Translations under genes and position numbers: made by a program
Shown here: one piece after another, positions 16,084 through 24,896 of the stretch
How the letters are laid out: every line of letters begins with the position of its first letter
Numbering within the stretch: position 1 is the stretch's first letter
NCBI RefSeq assembly: GCF_020150815.1
Contig: NZ_CP083723.1
Coordinates: 372,001 to 436,000, forward strand
Direction of reading: 5' to 3'
DNA from: Haloprofundus salilacus
GTDB taxonomy: Archaea > Halobacteriota > Halobacteria > Halobacteriales > Haloferacaceae
Length of the DNA: 64,000 nt
The notes under the pieces: model-generated
The model's database searches: none
Told to the model about the DNA's origin: nothing
What the model saw: only the letters and a program-made list of their open reading frames with translations

Positions 16084-18780
16084 ATGGACCTGCACAACCG
16101 GACGGTTCGGCAGGACGTCCGCGAACTCGGTGCGCTGTTGGGCGACGTGTTAGAGGGGCAGACGTCCACCGAAGCGTTCGAGACGGTCGAAGAGCTCAGA
16201 ACGAACGCCATCGGCTATCGGAAGGGCGACGCGGAGTCGAGACAGAAGCTGTACGACGTGCTCGGAGGCCTTCGGTCGGGCGACGAGAGCGTCGTCGCTC
16301 GCGCGTTCACAACGTACTTCGAACTCATCAACCTCGCTGAGGAGCGCGAACGCGTCCGCGCGGTCAGACGCGGCTCCCAGGAGGGGACGCTCGACGACAG
16401 CCTCGTCGACACCGTCGCCGCACTCGCCGACGACGGCGCCGACGCCGACACCGTCCAGCGGGTTCTCGACGACGTGCTCGTCGAACCGACGTTCACCGCC
16501 CACCCCACCGAGGCCCGTCGGAAGACGGTGAAGTCGAAGCTCCGGTCCATCGCAGGACAGTTGGAGACGCTGGACGAGCGCCGACTCACCGACCAGGAAC
16601 AGAACCAGACGTGGCACGAGATCGATGCCGAGGTGACGAGCCTCTGGCAGACCGCGCAAGTTCGCAACCGTCGACCCGAACCAACCGACGAGGCCCGAAA
16701 CGTCCAGTGGTACCTCGAGAACACGCTGTTCGACGTGACCGGCGAGGTGTACAGCGAACTCGAGGACATCGTCTCGGAGACGTACGGCAACGAGGTGCAG
16801 GTCCCGAAGCTGTTCGAGTTCCGCTCGTGGGCGGGCAGCGACCGCGACGGCAACCCCTACGTCACCGTCGACGTGACCGAGGAGACGCTCGAACGCCAGC
16901 GGTCGGTCGTCCTCGAGCGCTACCGAAACGCGCTCAAGCGCCTCTCCGGCGTGCTGAGTCAGGACGGCAATCGGATCGACGTCGGCGCGGCGTTCGAGCA
17001 GTCGCTCGAAGCCGACCGCGAGCGACTGCCCGGCGCGGCCGAGGAAGCGACGACGCGCTACCCCGACGAACCGTACCGCCAGAAGCTGAAACTGATGCGC
17101 GAGCGCCTCGAACGCGTCGAGGACGTTCGACCCGAGGGCTACGACGACGCCGCCGAACTGACCGCCGACCTCGAAGTCATCGCGACGAGTCTGAAACTCA
17201 ACGGGGCCGAGCGCGTCGTCTCTGCGTACGTCGAACCGCTGATGCGACAGGTCGACACGTTCGGTTTCAGCCTCGCGAGCCTCGACCTGCGCGACCACCG
17301 CGAGAAACACACCAGCGCCATCGCGGAGGCGTTGGCGGTCGAGGGCATCGAGTACCGCTCGATGGACGAAGACGAGCGCGTCGAACTGCTCACCGAGGCC
17401 GTCCTGCAGGAGCAACCGGTCGTTGATCTCGACGAGTTGGACGAGTTCTCCGACGAGACGGCGCGGGTACTCCGCCGGTTCCGCAAACTCGGCGACTGGC
17501 AGCGCGAGTACGGCGTCAGTGCCATCGACACCTACGCCATCTCGATGACCGACGAGCCGAGTCACGTCCTCGAAGTGCTGTTCCTCGCCGACCAGGCGGG
17601 CGTCGTTTCGCTGCCCGACCACTGCGGCATCGACATCGTCCCGCTGCTCGAAACCGAGTACGCGCTCAACGGCGCGCGCCGAATCATGGGCACGCTGTTC
17701 GAGAACGAAGCGTACTCGAAGGCACTGGCCGCCCGGGGCGGCCTGCAGGAGATCATGCTCGGCTACTCCGACTCGAACAAGGAGAACGGTTTCCTCGCGG
17801 CGAACTGGGACCTCTACAAGAACCAGCGCCGCCTCGCCGACATCACCGACGAGCACGACGTCAACATGCGTCTGTTCCACGGCCGCGGCGGTTCAATCTC
17901 GCGCGGCGGCGGCCCGATGAACCAGGCGATGCTGGCGCTGCCGAACGAGACGGTGTCGGGGCAGATCAAGTTCACCGAGCAGGGCGAAGCCATCGCCGAG
18001 AAGTACGCCAACCCGCGAATCGCCGAGCGCAACCTCGAACAAATGCTCGACGCGCAGATTCGCTCGCGCTACAAGGCGCTGAACGAACCGAAAGAGCACG
18101 TCCCCGACGAGTGGGTCGAGGCGATGGACGCGATGGCCGCCGCCGCCCGACAGGAGTACCGCGACCTGCTGGAAACCGACGGCTTCGTCTCCTACTTCGA
18201 ACAGGCGACGCCCATCACCGTCATCGAGAATCTCAACCTCGGCTCTCGGCCGGCCTCCCGGTCGGGCGAGCGCACTGTCGAGGACCTACGCGCCATCCCG
18301 TGGGTGTTCTCGTGGACGCAGTCGCGCTGCATACTCCCCGGGTGGTACTCGCTGGCGTCGGGTATCGACGCGTACCTCGACGAGGGCGGCGACGAGGAGA
18401 CGCTCGAAGAGATGCACGACGAGTGGCCGTTCTTCCGGACGATGCTCGACAACGCGGCGCTGTCGTTGGCGCGGACGGACCTCGAAATCGCCGCCGAGTA
18501 CGCCAAACTCGCCGACGCTTCGCTGCGCGAGGAGTTCTTCGGGCGCATCGAAGCCGAGTACGACCATGCGACCGACCTCGTACTCTCGATCTCCGGCCGC
18601 GAATCGCTGCTGACGCGCGAGTGGTTGGACGAGAGCCTCCGCCGCCGCAACCCGTACGTCGACCCGCTGAACCTGTTGCAGACGCACCTGCTGGCGCAGA
18701 CTCACCGAACGACCGAGGAGGAGCAGACGCTCCGACTGACGGTGAAAGGTATCGCCGCCGGTATGAAGAACACGGGGTAG
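16084..18780 (+). CDS. ppc: Phosphoenolpyruvate carboxylase
   Basis: 898 residues from the ATG at 16084 (MDLHNRTVRQDVREL), the usual length for haloarchaeal bacterial-type PEPC; the frame is open further upstream but without family similarity. It carboxylates PEP with bicarbonate to oxaloacetate, refilling the TCA cycle. Signatures are the catalytic histidine in TAHPTEARRK (about 138-147), RSWAGSDRDGNPYVT (about 247), GYSDSNKENG (about 560), the glycine loop FHGRGGSISRGGGP (about 598-611) and the conserved C-terminal NTG. The leaderless promoter diverges from the Rieske gene. No allosteric partner gene is visible nearby. Confidence 0.96.
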   Translation: MDLHNRTVRQDVRELGALLGDVLEGQTSTEAFETVEELRTNAIGYRKGDAESRQKLYDVLGGLRSGDESVVARAFTTYFELINLAEERERVRAVRRGSQEGTLDDSLVDTVAALADDGADADTVQRVLDDVLVEPTFTAHPTEARRKTVKSKLRSIAGQLETLDERRLTDQEQNQTWHEIDAEVTSLWQTAQVRNRRPEPTDEARNVQWYLENTLFDVTGEVYSELEDIVSETYGNEVQVPKLFEFRSWAGSDRDGNPYVTVDVTEETLERQRSVVLERYRNALKRLSGVLSQDGNRIDVGAAFEQSLEADRERLPGAAEEATTRYPDEPYRQKLKLMRERLERVEDVRPEGYDDAAELTADLEVIATSLKLNGAERVVSAYVEPLMRQVDTFGFSLASLDLRDHREKHTSAIAEALAVEGIEYRSMDEDERVELLTEAVLQEQPVVDLDELDEFSDETARVLRRFRKLGDWQREYGVSAIDTYAISMTDEPSHVLEVLFLADQAGVVSLPDHCGIDIVPLLETEYALNGARRIMGTLFENEAYSKALAARGGLQEIMLGYSDSNKENGFLAANWDLYKNQRRLADITDEHDVNMRLFHGRGGSISRGGGPMNQAMLALPNETVSGQIKFTEQGEAIAEKYANPRIAERNLEQMLDAQIRSRYKALNEPKEHVPDEWVEAMDAMAAAARQEYRDLLETDGFVSYFEQATPITVIENLNLGSRPASRSGERTVEDLRAIPWVFSWTQSRCILPGWYSLASGIDAYLDEGGDEETLEEMHDEWPFFRTMLDNAALSLARTDLEIAAEYAKLADASLREEFFGRIEAEYDHATDLVLSISGRESLLTREWLDESLRRRNPYVDPLNLLQTHLLAQTHRTTEEEQTLRLTVKGIAAGMKNTG

Positions 18781-18876
18781 CCGGCGACCGAATCGACCCC
18801 GGTGACGGATCTCCGCTGGGGTTCTCCGCCCCGCCGAAGAGCAACACTTAGTCTCCCCCCGTTCGACGCCCCGCTA

Positions 18877-19671
18877 ATGAACTTCTTCGACCGCTTGGCC
18901 GACCGCATCGCGACGATTGACAGCGTCGTCTCCGTCGGGTTGGACGCCGCCCCGTCGCGCATCCCCGAGCACCTGCAGGAGAAGGACCTGCCGCAGTGGG
19001 CGTTCAACCGCCGCATCATCGACGCGACGCACGAACACGCCGCCGTTTACAAGCCGAACGCCGCGTTCTACGAGTCCGAGGAAGGGTGGCGCTCGCTGCG
19101 CGAGACCATCGCCTACGCCGAGGGAAAGGACGTTCCCATCCTCTTGGACGCCAAGCGCGCCGACATCGGCAACACGACGCGACAGTACGCGAAACTGCTC
19201 GACGACGTCGACGCCATCACGGTCAACCCGTACATGGGGCGCGACTCGCTCGAACCGTTCCTCTCGCGCAATGATAAGGGCGTCTTCGTCCTCTGTCGGA
19301 CCTCGAACCCCGGCGCAACAGACCTGCAGGACCTCGAACTCAACACGGGCGAACCGATCTACGAGCGGGTCGCGGCGCTGGCGGATCTCTGGAACCGCAA
19401 CGACAACGTCGGGTTGGTCGTCGGCGCGACGGCCCCCGAGGAACTGGAGTCGCTCCGCGAGCAGGTTCCCGACCTGCCGTTTCTGGTCCCCGGCGTCGGC
19501 GCGCAGGGCGGCGACGCGGAGGCGGCCGTCGAGTTCGGCCTTCGGGCGGACGGCGTCGGTCTCGTCAACTCCTCACGGGGCATCATCTTCGCCGGCGAGG
19601 GCGAAGGGTTCGACAAGGCCGCCGGACAGGCCGCTCGGCGGATGAAGACGCGACTCAACGAGTACCGCTGA
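18877..19671 (+). CDS. pyrF: Orotidine 5'-phosphate decarboxylase
   Basis: 264 residues from the ATG at 18877; a CACTTA box about 28 nt upstream fits a leaderless start and the in-frame ATG at 18802 adds unrelated residues. It catalyses the last step of UMP synthesis. The catalytic motif DAKRADIGNT sits at about 91-100, preceded by YKPNAAFYE and followed by ITVNPYMGRDSLEPF, and SSRGIIFA binds phosphate near the C-terminus. This layout is of the longer PyrF type 2 family seen in haloarchaea and mycobacteria. The gene stands alone. Confidence 0.94.
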   Translation: MNFFDRLADRIATIDSVVSVGLDAAPSRIPEHLQEKDLPQWAFNRRIIDATHEHAAVYKPNAAFYESEEGWRSLRETIAYAEGKDVPILLDAKRADIGNTTRQYAKLLDDVDAITVNPYMGRDSLEPFLSRNDKGVFVLCRTSNPGATDLQDLELNTGEPIYERVAALADLWNRNDNVGLVVGATAPEELESLREQVPDLPFLVPGVGAQGGDAEAAVEFGLRADGVGLVNSSRGIIFAGEGEGFDKAAGQAARRMKTRLNEYR

Positions 19672-19720
19672 CGCGCTGGTAGCGACCGTCTCACGCTACT
19701 GGGCGACCGGCAACGGTTCC

Positions 19721-19840
19721 TCAGTCGACCAGCCCGGCGTCGCGAAGGTGTGCTTCGAGCGCCTCCTCGCTCTCGAACTCCTTGCCGCACGTCTCGCAGA
19801 CGTACGGCTCCGACGCGATTTCGTCCTCCGACTGGGTCAT
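19721..19840 (-). CDS. 39-residue zinc-finger micro-protein
   Basis: Reading the minus strand from the ATG at 19840 gives MTQSEDEIASEPYVCETCGK and continues with FESEEALEAHLRDAGLVD before a stop. It is a single C2H2-like finger: C-x2-C, the FxSxxALxxH pattern, and only one histidine, with Asp or Cys-free residues where the second would be. Such tiny zinc fingers are abundant in haloarchaea and some affect swarming and biofilm formation. The start codon overlaps the stop of the upstream zinc-ribbon gene (ATGA), so the two are made together. Confidence 0.75.
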   Translation of the reverse strand: MTQSEDEIASEPYVCETCGKEFESEEALEAHLRDAGLVD

Positions 19841-20025
19841 CGCATCACGTCGGATTGGTCGATTTTACTCGTATCGCCGCCAGCCTGTCGCGCCGCGGAC
19901 GCGCACTGTACGCAGACCCGTAGTTCGCGGTCGTAGTGGTCGTCGCAGACCATCGCGCCGCAGTTCGGACAGTTCTGGTCCGCTTCCGCCGACTCGCACA
20001 CTTGACAGACACCGCTGATACTCAT
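19837..20025 (-). CDS. 62-residue four-Cys-pair zinc-binding protein
   Basis: From the ATG at 20025 the protein begins MSISGVCQVCESAEADQNC and carries C-x2-C, C-x2-C, then C-x2-H and a final C-x2-C (CQVC, CPNC, CDDH, CVQC), able to hold two zinc ions in a cross-brace, HIT or FYVE-like arrangement. Function is unknown. Its last four bases overlap the start of the smaller zinc finger downstream. A longer in-frame ATG at 20049 is possible but less likely. Confidence 0.75.
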   Translation of the reverse strand: MSISGVCQVCESAEADQNCPNCGAMVCDDHYDRELRVCVQCASAARQAGGDTSKIDQSDVMR

Positions 20026-20138
20026 ACGCGGCGTACAACACGGAATCACTTGAGCGCTGGGCAGGGCTCCCGAGGCGATATCTCCGACATTCCGAATCGG
20101 GGCGGGAGCCTTAGGTCCGTGCGGTTCGTATCAGAGCC

Positions 20139-20633
20139 GTGGACCGCGATCAGCTCATCATGGGGCTCGCTGCCGTCTTCGCGGGGATCACTGTTCTCCT
20201 CGCGGTTCTCGGACTGAGCTATCAGCTGTTCCTGCTTTTTCTCGCTGTCCCTTTCGGTCTGACGACGTACTTCATGTGGTACCAGGCGAGCGGCCGACTC
20301 GCCGAGCGGACGCAGCAGCGCCGGGTTCGCCAGGGACCGTCCGGATTCGGCACGGGGGCACGACGCGAGAACGTCCGCGAGAACCGACGACGGGCGCGCG
20401 GCGGTGCGAACGCCGGGGGGCGAACGAATGGGGGAACGGGCGCGACGCGGCCGACGCGGGGGCCGACCCGCGCGGAGGCGTACCGCGCGCTCGACTTGGA
20501 ACCGGGCGCGAGCGCCGACGAGGTCAAACGCGCCTACCGCTCGAAGGTCAAGGAAGTACACCCCGACACCGACAGCGGTGACGAGGAGTCGTTCAAGCGG
20601 GTGAACCGTGCGTACGAGTCGCTGAACGAGTGA
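20139..20633 (+). CDS. Membrane-anchored J-domain protein
   Basis: 164 residues from the GTG at 20139. A CCTTAGG box about 30 nt upstream supports it; an ATG at 20160 is the alternative. Two hydrophobic helices (8-27 and 30-48) are followed by a basic, Gly/Arg-rich linker (50-115) and a C-terminal J-domain fragment (EAYRALDLEPGASADEVKRA, then KEVHPDTDSG) with the essential HPD tripeptide. It could recruit DnaK to the membrane. The C-terminal J domain, rather than N-terminal, marks it as a DnaJ-like type III protein. Client unknown. Confidence 0.85.
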   Translation: MDRDQLIMGLAAVFAGITVLLAVLGLSYQLFLLFLAVPFGLTTYFMWYQASGRLAERTQQRRVRQGPSGFGTGARRENVRENRRRARGGANAGGRTNGGTGATRPTRGPTRAEAYRALDLEPGASADEVKRAYRSKVKEVHPDTDSGDEESFKRVNRAYESLNE

Positions 20634-20803
20634 GTCTCCTGGAGCGCTCTCCCGCGGTGCGTCATCCGGTTGCCCGCGTCTCCCCCAGGAGAACCGCAGC
20701 CCGCGAGGAACGCTGCCCCGCCCGCACCAGCGGCCAACTTCAGTACCCGTCGGCGACTTTCGGCGTCGTCTCGATTCGTGCATTGATTCGCCGGTATCGC
20801 CAC
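20534..20803 (-). pseudogene. Possible remnant of a Tat lipoprotein gene
   Basis: In the 329-bp stretch 20634-20962, which has no clear intact gene, the minus strand encodes DDAESRRRVLKLAAGAGG and then AAFLAGCG: a twin-arginine motif, hydrophobic core and lipobox cysteine, in the pattern of haloarchaeal lipoprotein signals. The frame then continues for about 50 residues of no recognisable similarity and runs 100 bp into the J-domain gene on the other strand. The only start is a GTG at 20803. It is either a very short lipoprotein or, more likely, a decayed one. Confidence 0.35.
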
Positions 20804-20962
20804 CGTTGGGCCTTGTTCGGACTCGTCCCGTGTTTCAGGGAGACGCGAATCTCTCCGAGCGTGGCCGTTTGCAACGGACTCCGTAGCGCTCGATAGCGGA
20901 CCCGTGGCATGGCTACCCACAACACGAAAAAGGTTTTAGCAAACCGACGCTTACGGCCGCCC

Positions 20963-22573
20963 ATGAGCGCCGACCGGGCCGCCTTAGAGGAGGCCCTACA
21001 GCGCGGAGAAGAGGAAGGCGGCTACATCGAGTTCAAGGAACGACTCTCCAAAGAGGTCCACCTCTCCGGCGGACGCATGGAGAGTCTCGCCGCCCAACTC
21101 CGACACCGAGTGCTCTCCGGCGAGGGCGAGGCAACGTACGTCGTCGGCGTCACGGACGACGGCGGCATCGCCGGCATCTCGGCGGACGCGTTCTCCGAGT
21201 CGATGGACGTGCTCTCGCTGCTCGCCGAGGAGGCGGGTGCGCACATCGAGGACGTCGACACGTGGGGCGTCGGCGACGGTCCGGATGCGGGTCTCGTCGG
21301 CGTCGCGACCATCCGCGAGGGCGCGATGCTCGAAACTGACGAGGAACACATCGTCGTCGGCACCGCGGGTCACGTCGACCACGGAAAGAGCACGCTCGTC
21401 GGGTCGCTCGTCACCGGACAGGCCGACGACGGCGACGGCGGCACGCGCGGATTCCTCGACGTGCAACCGCACGAGGTCGAACGCGGCCTCTCGGCGGACC
21501 TCTCGTACGCCGTCTACGGATTCGACGACGACGGCCCGGTCCACATGCGTAACCCCCACCGTAAGAGCGACCGCGCCCACATCGTCGAGGAGGCGGACCG
21601 CCTCGTCTCATTCGTTGACACCGTCGGCCACGAACCGTGGCTCCGGACGACCATCCGAGGACTCGTCGGTCAGAAACTCGACTACGGACTGCTCGTCGTC
21701 GCCGCCGACGACGGGCCGACGAAGACGACGCGCGAGCATCTCGGCATCCTGCTCGCGACCGAACTGCCGACGATAGTCGCCATTACGAAAGTCGACGCCG
21801 TCAGCGACGAACGCGTCGCCGAAGTCGAACACGAGGTCGAGAGACTGCTCCGCGACGTGGGCAAGACCCCGCTGCCGGTCGAACGCTACGGCGTCGACGC
21901 CGCCGTCGAGGAGATAAGCGACTCCGTCGTCCCCATCCTCCGGACGAGTGCCGTCGCGATGGAGGGTCTCGACGACCTCGACCACCTGTTCGAGACGCTG
22001 CCGAAGACGAGCATCGACGAGGGGCAGTTCCGAATGTACATCGACCGGAGCTACAGCGTCACCGGCGTCGGCGCCGTCGCTTCCGGCACTGTGAACTCCG
22101 GCACCGTCGAGGCGGGCGACGAACTGCTGCTCGGGCCGATGCCCGACGGGAGTTTCCGTGACGTGGAGGTGCGCTCCATCGAGATGCACTACCACCGCGT
22201 CGACGAGGCGAAGGCGGGTCGGATCGTCGGCATCGCGCTCAAAGGTGTCAAGGAGGCCGAAATCGAGCGCGGGATGGTGCTCGTCCCGCGGTCGTCGAAT
22301 CCGCGCCCGGTGCGGTCGTTCGAGGCGGACGTGATGGTGCTCAACCATCCGACGCGCATCGGCACGGGCTACGAACCGGTCATCCACCTCGAAACCATCA
22401 GCGAGGCGGCCGTGTTCCACCCCGAAGAGGGTCGCCTCCTGCCGGGCGACACCGGCAAGTCGCGCGTCGAGTTCAAGTTCCGACCGTACCTCGTCGAGGA
22501 GGGCCAGCGGTTCGTCTTCCGCGAGGGCCAGAGCAAAGGCGTCGGCACCGTCACCGACGTTCACTACGACTGA
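20963..22573 (+). CDS. GTPBP1-like translational GTPase
   Basis: 536 residues from the ATG at 20963. A 130-residue N-terminal region of unknown role precedes an EF-Tu-type G domain with P-loop GHVDHGKST (about 135-143), G3 DTVGHE (about 218) and G4 TKVD (about 275). Two beta-barrel domains follow (MYIDRSYSVTGVGAVASGTV, then a C-terminal barrel ending GVGTVTDVHYD). This is the layout of GTPBP1/GTPBP2-like proteins, which in eukaryotes act in ribosome rescue or mRNA decay; in archaea the role is untested. A TTTTAG box about 27 nt upstream suggests a leaderless transcript. Confidence 0.88.
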   Translation: MSADRAALEEALQRGEEEGGYIEFKERLSKEVHLSGGRMESLAAQLRHRVLSGEGEATYVVGVTDDGGIAGISADAFSESMDVLSLLAEEAGAHIEDVDTWGVGDGPDAGLVGVATIREGAMLETDEEHIVVGTAGHVDHGKSTLVGSLVTGQADDGDGGTRGFLDVQPHEVERGLSADLSYAVYGFDDDGPVHMRNPHRKSDRAHIVEEADRLVSFVDTVGHEPWLRTTIRGLVGQKLDYGLLVVAADDGPTKTTREHLGILLATELPTIVAITKVDAVSDERVAEVEHEVERLLRDVGKTPLPVERYGVDAAVEEISDSVVPILRTSAVAMEGLDDLDHLFETLPKTSIDEGQFRMYIDRSYSVTGVGAVASGTVNSGTVEAGDELLLGPMPDGSFRDVEVRSIEMHYHRVDEAKAGRIVGIALKGVKEAEIERGMVLVPRSSNPRPVRSFEADVMVLNHPTRIGTGYEPVIHLETISEAAVFHPEEGRLLPGDTGKSRVEFKFRPYLVEEGQRFVFREGQSKGVGTVTDVHYD

Positions 22574-22652
22574 GGGCAGTACACGACGAACTTCGGTCGA
22601 CGCAGCGTCACCGTCCCGGAACTTCCTTCTCCTCGAAGCGACTATCCGACCT

Positions 22653-23000
22653 ATGGAACGGCGACGAGTCGTCTCGATCCTCGCCGGGGCGTTGCTCGCG
22701 GGCATCGCGACGGCGATACTGGGAACGGCGGGTCTCGACGGGCCGCTGGCTATCGTGGCCGGCGTCGCGGTGGCGATACCGCTGCTCCGAGCGGAGGCGT
22801 TCGGCGGGTTCGACAGTCCCGAATCGTTCGACAGCGCGGCGGCGTTCGTCGCTTCTCTCGGCGCGCTGGTCGTCGGAACCGTCGTCGTCTATGCCGTCGG
22901 GGCGTTCGGCGCCGGTCAGACGGTTGCGGTCGGTCTCGGCGCGGGCGGGACGTTCGCCGGAAGCTACGTCGGTGACGTGTTCGCTCGGCGGCGCTCGTGA
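22653..23000 (+). CDS. Small membrane protein of unknown function
   Basis: 115 residues with an N-terminal MERRR positive patch and three to four hydrophobic helices (6-26, 32-48, 65-85 and 88-108), rich in Gly and Ala. It resembles the many DUF5518-type haloarchaeal small membrane proteins, without a decisive motif. It lies 79 bp after the GTPase gene on the same strand and converges with the gene at 23033. Confidence 0.7.
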   Translation: MERRRVVSILAGALLAGIATAILGTAGLDGPLAIVAGVAVAIPLLRAEAFGGFDSPESFDSAAAFVASLGALVVGTVVVYAVGAFGAGQTVAVGLGAGGTFAGSYVGDVFARRRS

Positions 23001-23032
23001 GCGGAAGTCCGTCGTGAGCGACGACTCTAATT

Positions 23033-23521
23033 TCAGTCCCGGACGTAGTCGTCTCCTCGACGCTCGGCCAGGTCGAGGAAGACGAACCACTCCAGTACGT
23101 CGCCGACACGTTCACGCCAGATTTCCTCCCACCGGTTCGGGTTCTTGAAGTGCTCCCACTGCGGCACCCGGCCGCGGACGCGATCGTACGCTTCGTCGGC
23201 GCTAACGGGACGTTCGGCGTCGTCCAACACCGCGAGCAACTCCTCTGCGGTGAACACTCGGCGGACAAACGCGTCGCGCAGGTGGTCGGGCGTCGGATCC
23301 GTCCGGGTACGCTTGAATCCGGTCGGCATCTCGACGGCCAGTTCCAGCGCCCGGAGGAACGTCAGCCACGTGCGGGCGGCGTCGCGACTCGGGAAGCCGA
23401 CGCGGCGCATCAGGCGCTCGCAGCAGTCGTCCTCGGAGTCGGGAACCAGCGGGACCGCTCTCTGGGCGTCCGCGACGACGCCCAAATCGTCGGGCACGGG
23501 CGGGACGAGTTTGAACCGCAC
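23033..23521 (-). CDS. Conserved haloarchaeal protein, downstream partner of mch, function unknown
   Basis: 162 residues from a GTG start three bases after the mch stop, so the two share a transcript. The protein is soluble and mostly helical, rich in charged residues, with RDAARTWLTFLRALELAVE, FVRRVFTAEELLAVLDDA and the aromatic-rich VPQWEHFKNPNRWEEIWRER. I do not recognise the family. Co-transcription with mch suggests a role linked to one-carbon metabolism, as inference. Confidence 0.75.
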   Translation of the reverse strand: MRFKLVPPVPDDLGVVADAQRAVPLVPDSEDDCCERLMRRVGFPSRDAARTWLTFLRALELAVEMPTGFKRTRTDPTPDHLRDAFVRRVFTAEELLAVLDDAERPVSADEAYDRVRGRVPQWEHFKNPNRWEEIWRERVGDVLEWFVFLDLAERRGDDYVRD

Positions 23522-23524
23522 GGT

Positions 23525-24466
23525 TCAGAGTTCGCGGAGGCCGAACGACTCCGCGAGCAGTTCCTCGTCCGTCTCGCCGAAGACGCGCGTCGAGCCGTCA
23601 ACGACGTCGACGGTCACCTTCGCGGGCGCGAACGCCGACACCGGAACCTGCGAGAAGTCCCAGTCGTACTCGGCGAAGATGTCCTCGAACGGTGTGCCGT
23701 ATTCGTCGGCGGCCGTCGACGGGACCTCGTCGAAGCGGTCGAACTCGTCGCGGACCGTCAGGTGGACTTTGCCGCCGTAGGCGAGCGCGTCGTTCGTCCG
23801 GCCCATCGCGACGCCCTCGTCGTAGCTGACGGGGGCGATGGGCGCGCTGCCGCTGACCGAGAGGATGTCTCGGGGGTCGTAGCCAAGTTCGAAGAGGCGG
23901 AAGACGGCGAGTTCGGCGGCCCGGGAGGCGATGTTGACGCTCCCTGCGATGGAGCCGACGGCGAACGTCGGCAGGAAGACGGCGCTCGGTTCGACTTTCG
24001 CGAGTTCGGCGACGTGTTCGGCCACCTCGTCGCCCGGCAGGTCGATGCTCTCGACGGCGAGGACGGTGAGGTCGAACTCGTCGTAGTAGCCGACGGCCTC
24101 GAACTCCGACTCCTGACCGACGAGCGCGCGGGCCGGACCGCTGCCGAGACCGTCGAACCGCTCGAATTCGAGCTCCCAGCCAGCCTTTTGCGAACAGAGC
24201 AGCGCGATCGCGGGGTGGTCCGTCGACAGTTCGACGTGCGGAATCGGCGCGCCGTCGACCTCGCCCATCCGCGTCTGGACGGTGGCGAGACCGGCGGTCT
24301 GAATTTCGGTCAGCAGCAACCCGGCCTCGACGCCGCCAGTCGCGTCGACGCCGAAGTCCAGCACCGTCGCCCCCGACTCCAACTCGTACGCGCCGACGTT
24401 CAACTCGTCGGCGAAGTCGAGCGCCTCGTCGACGAGTTCTATCGCCATCCGATTGAGACTGTCCAT
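23525..24466 (-). CDS. mch: Methenyltetrahydromethanopterin cyclohydrolase
   Basis: 313 residues from the ATG at 24466 (MDSLNRMAIELVDEALDFA); an ATG six codons upstream is the alternative. Family features are GAPIPHVELSTDHPAIAL, the QKAGWELEF region, AVFLPTFAVGSIAGSVNI and GRTNDALAYGGKVHL. The enzyme interconverts methenyl- and formyl-tetrahydromethanopterin in methanogens. Haloarchaea do not make methane, and their Mch homologues probably act on a folate or pterin one-carbon carrier; substrate is inference. Confidence 0.9.
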   Translation of the reverse strand: MDSLNRMAIELVDEALDFADELNVGAYELESGATVLDFGVDATGGVEAGLLLTEIQTAGLATVQTRMGEVDGAPIPHVELSTDHPAIALLCSQKAGWELEFERFDGLGSGPARALVGQESEFEAVGYYDEFDLTVLAVESIDLPGDEVAEHVAELAKVEPSAVFLPTFAVGSIAGSVNIASRAAELAVFRLFELGYDPRDILSVSGSAPIAPVSYDEGVAMGRTNDALAYGGKVHLTVRDEFDRFDEVPSTAADEYGTPFEDIFAEYDWDFSQVPVSAFAPAKVTVDVVDGSTRVFGETDEELLAESFGLREL

Positions 24467-24602
24467 ACCTTCGGTTGCGCCCATTCGGATAAAGGGTTTG
24501 GCGGTCGGCGTTCGACAGTCGACGTGCGAGGTGGGACCGACCGTGCGGGCGACCGAACGTCCGGACCACCTATTACTTACTGGCCGTCGACCACTCCCTG
24601 CG

Positions 24603-24857
24603 ATGCTCGAACTCTACCAGGCCGAAGGCTGTCCGTACTCCGAGAAAGCGCGCCAGAAACTGTCGGAGCTCGGCGTCTCGTACGTTATCCACAACCCGCG
24701 AACGCACGACGGCGACGTGCTGAACGAGCAGACGCACGAGGAACTCACGACGCTCGGCGGCGAGGACCAGATCCCGTACCTCGTCGACCACGCGCGCGGG
24801 GAGACGATGTACGAGAGCGACGACATCGTCGACTACCTCGGCGAATACTACGACTAA
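24603..24857 (+). CDS. Glutaredoxin-like / GST N-terminal domain protein
   Basis: 84 residues, a single thioredoxin-fold domain. MLELYQAEGCPYSEKARQ gives the active-site CPYS motif (one redox Cys plus Ser), QIPYLVD carries the cis-proline, and ESDDIVDYLGEYY matches the GST/glutaredoxin C-terminal helix. Haloarchaea use gamma-glutamylcysteine, so the reductant is not glutathione. A TATTACTT box about 28 nt upstream fits a leaderless transcript. Confidence 0.88.
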   Translation: MLELYQAEGCPYSEKARQKLSELGVSYVIHNPRTHDGDVLNEQTHEELTTLGGEDQIPYLVDHARGETMYESDDIVDYLGEYYD

Positions 24858-24896
24858 AAGCGACTACGAGGGCCGCTTACGGTAGAAGCCGGGCGT

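Noticed and set aside
20740-20964. Minus-strand small basic protein (MPRVRYRALRSPLQ)
   Set aside because: Strongly basic, unlike haloarchaeal proteins, and overlaps the promoter of the GTPase gene; no family match.
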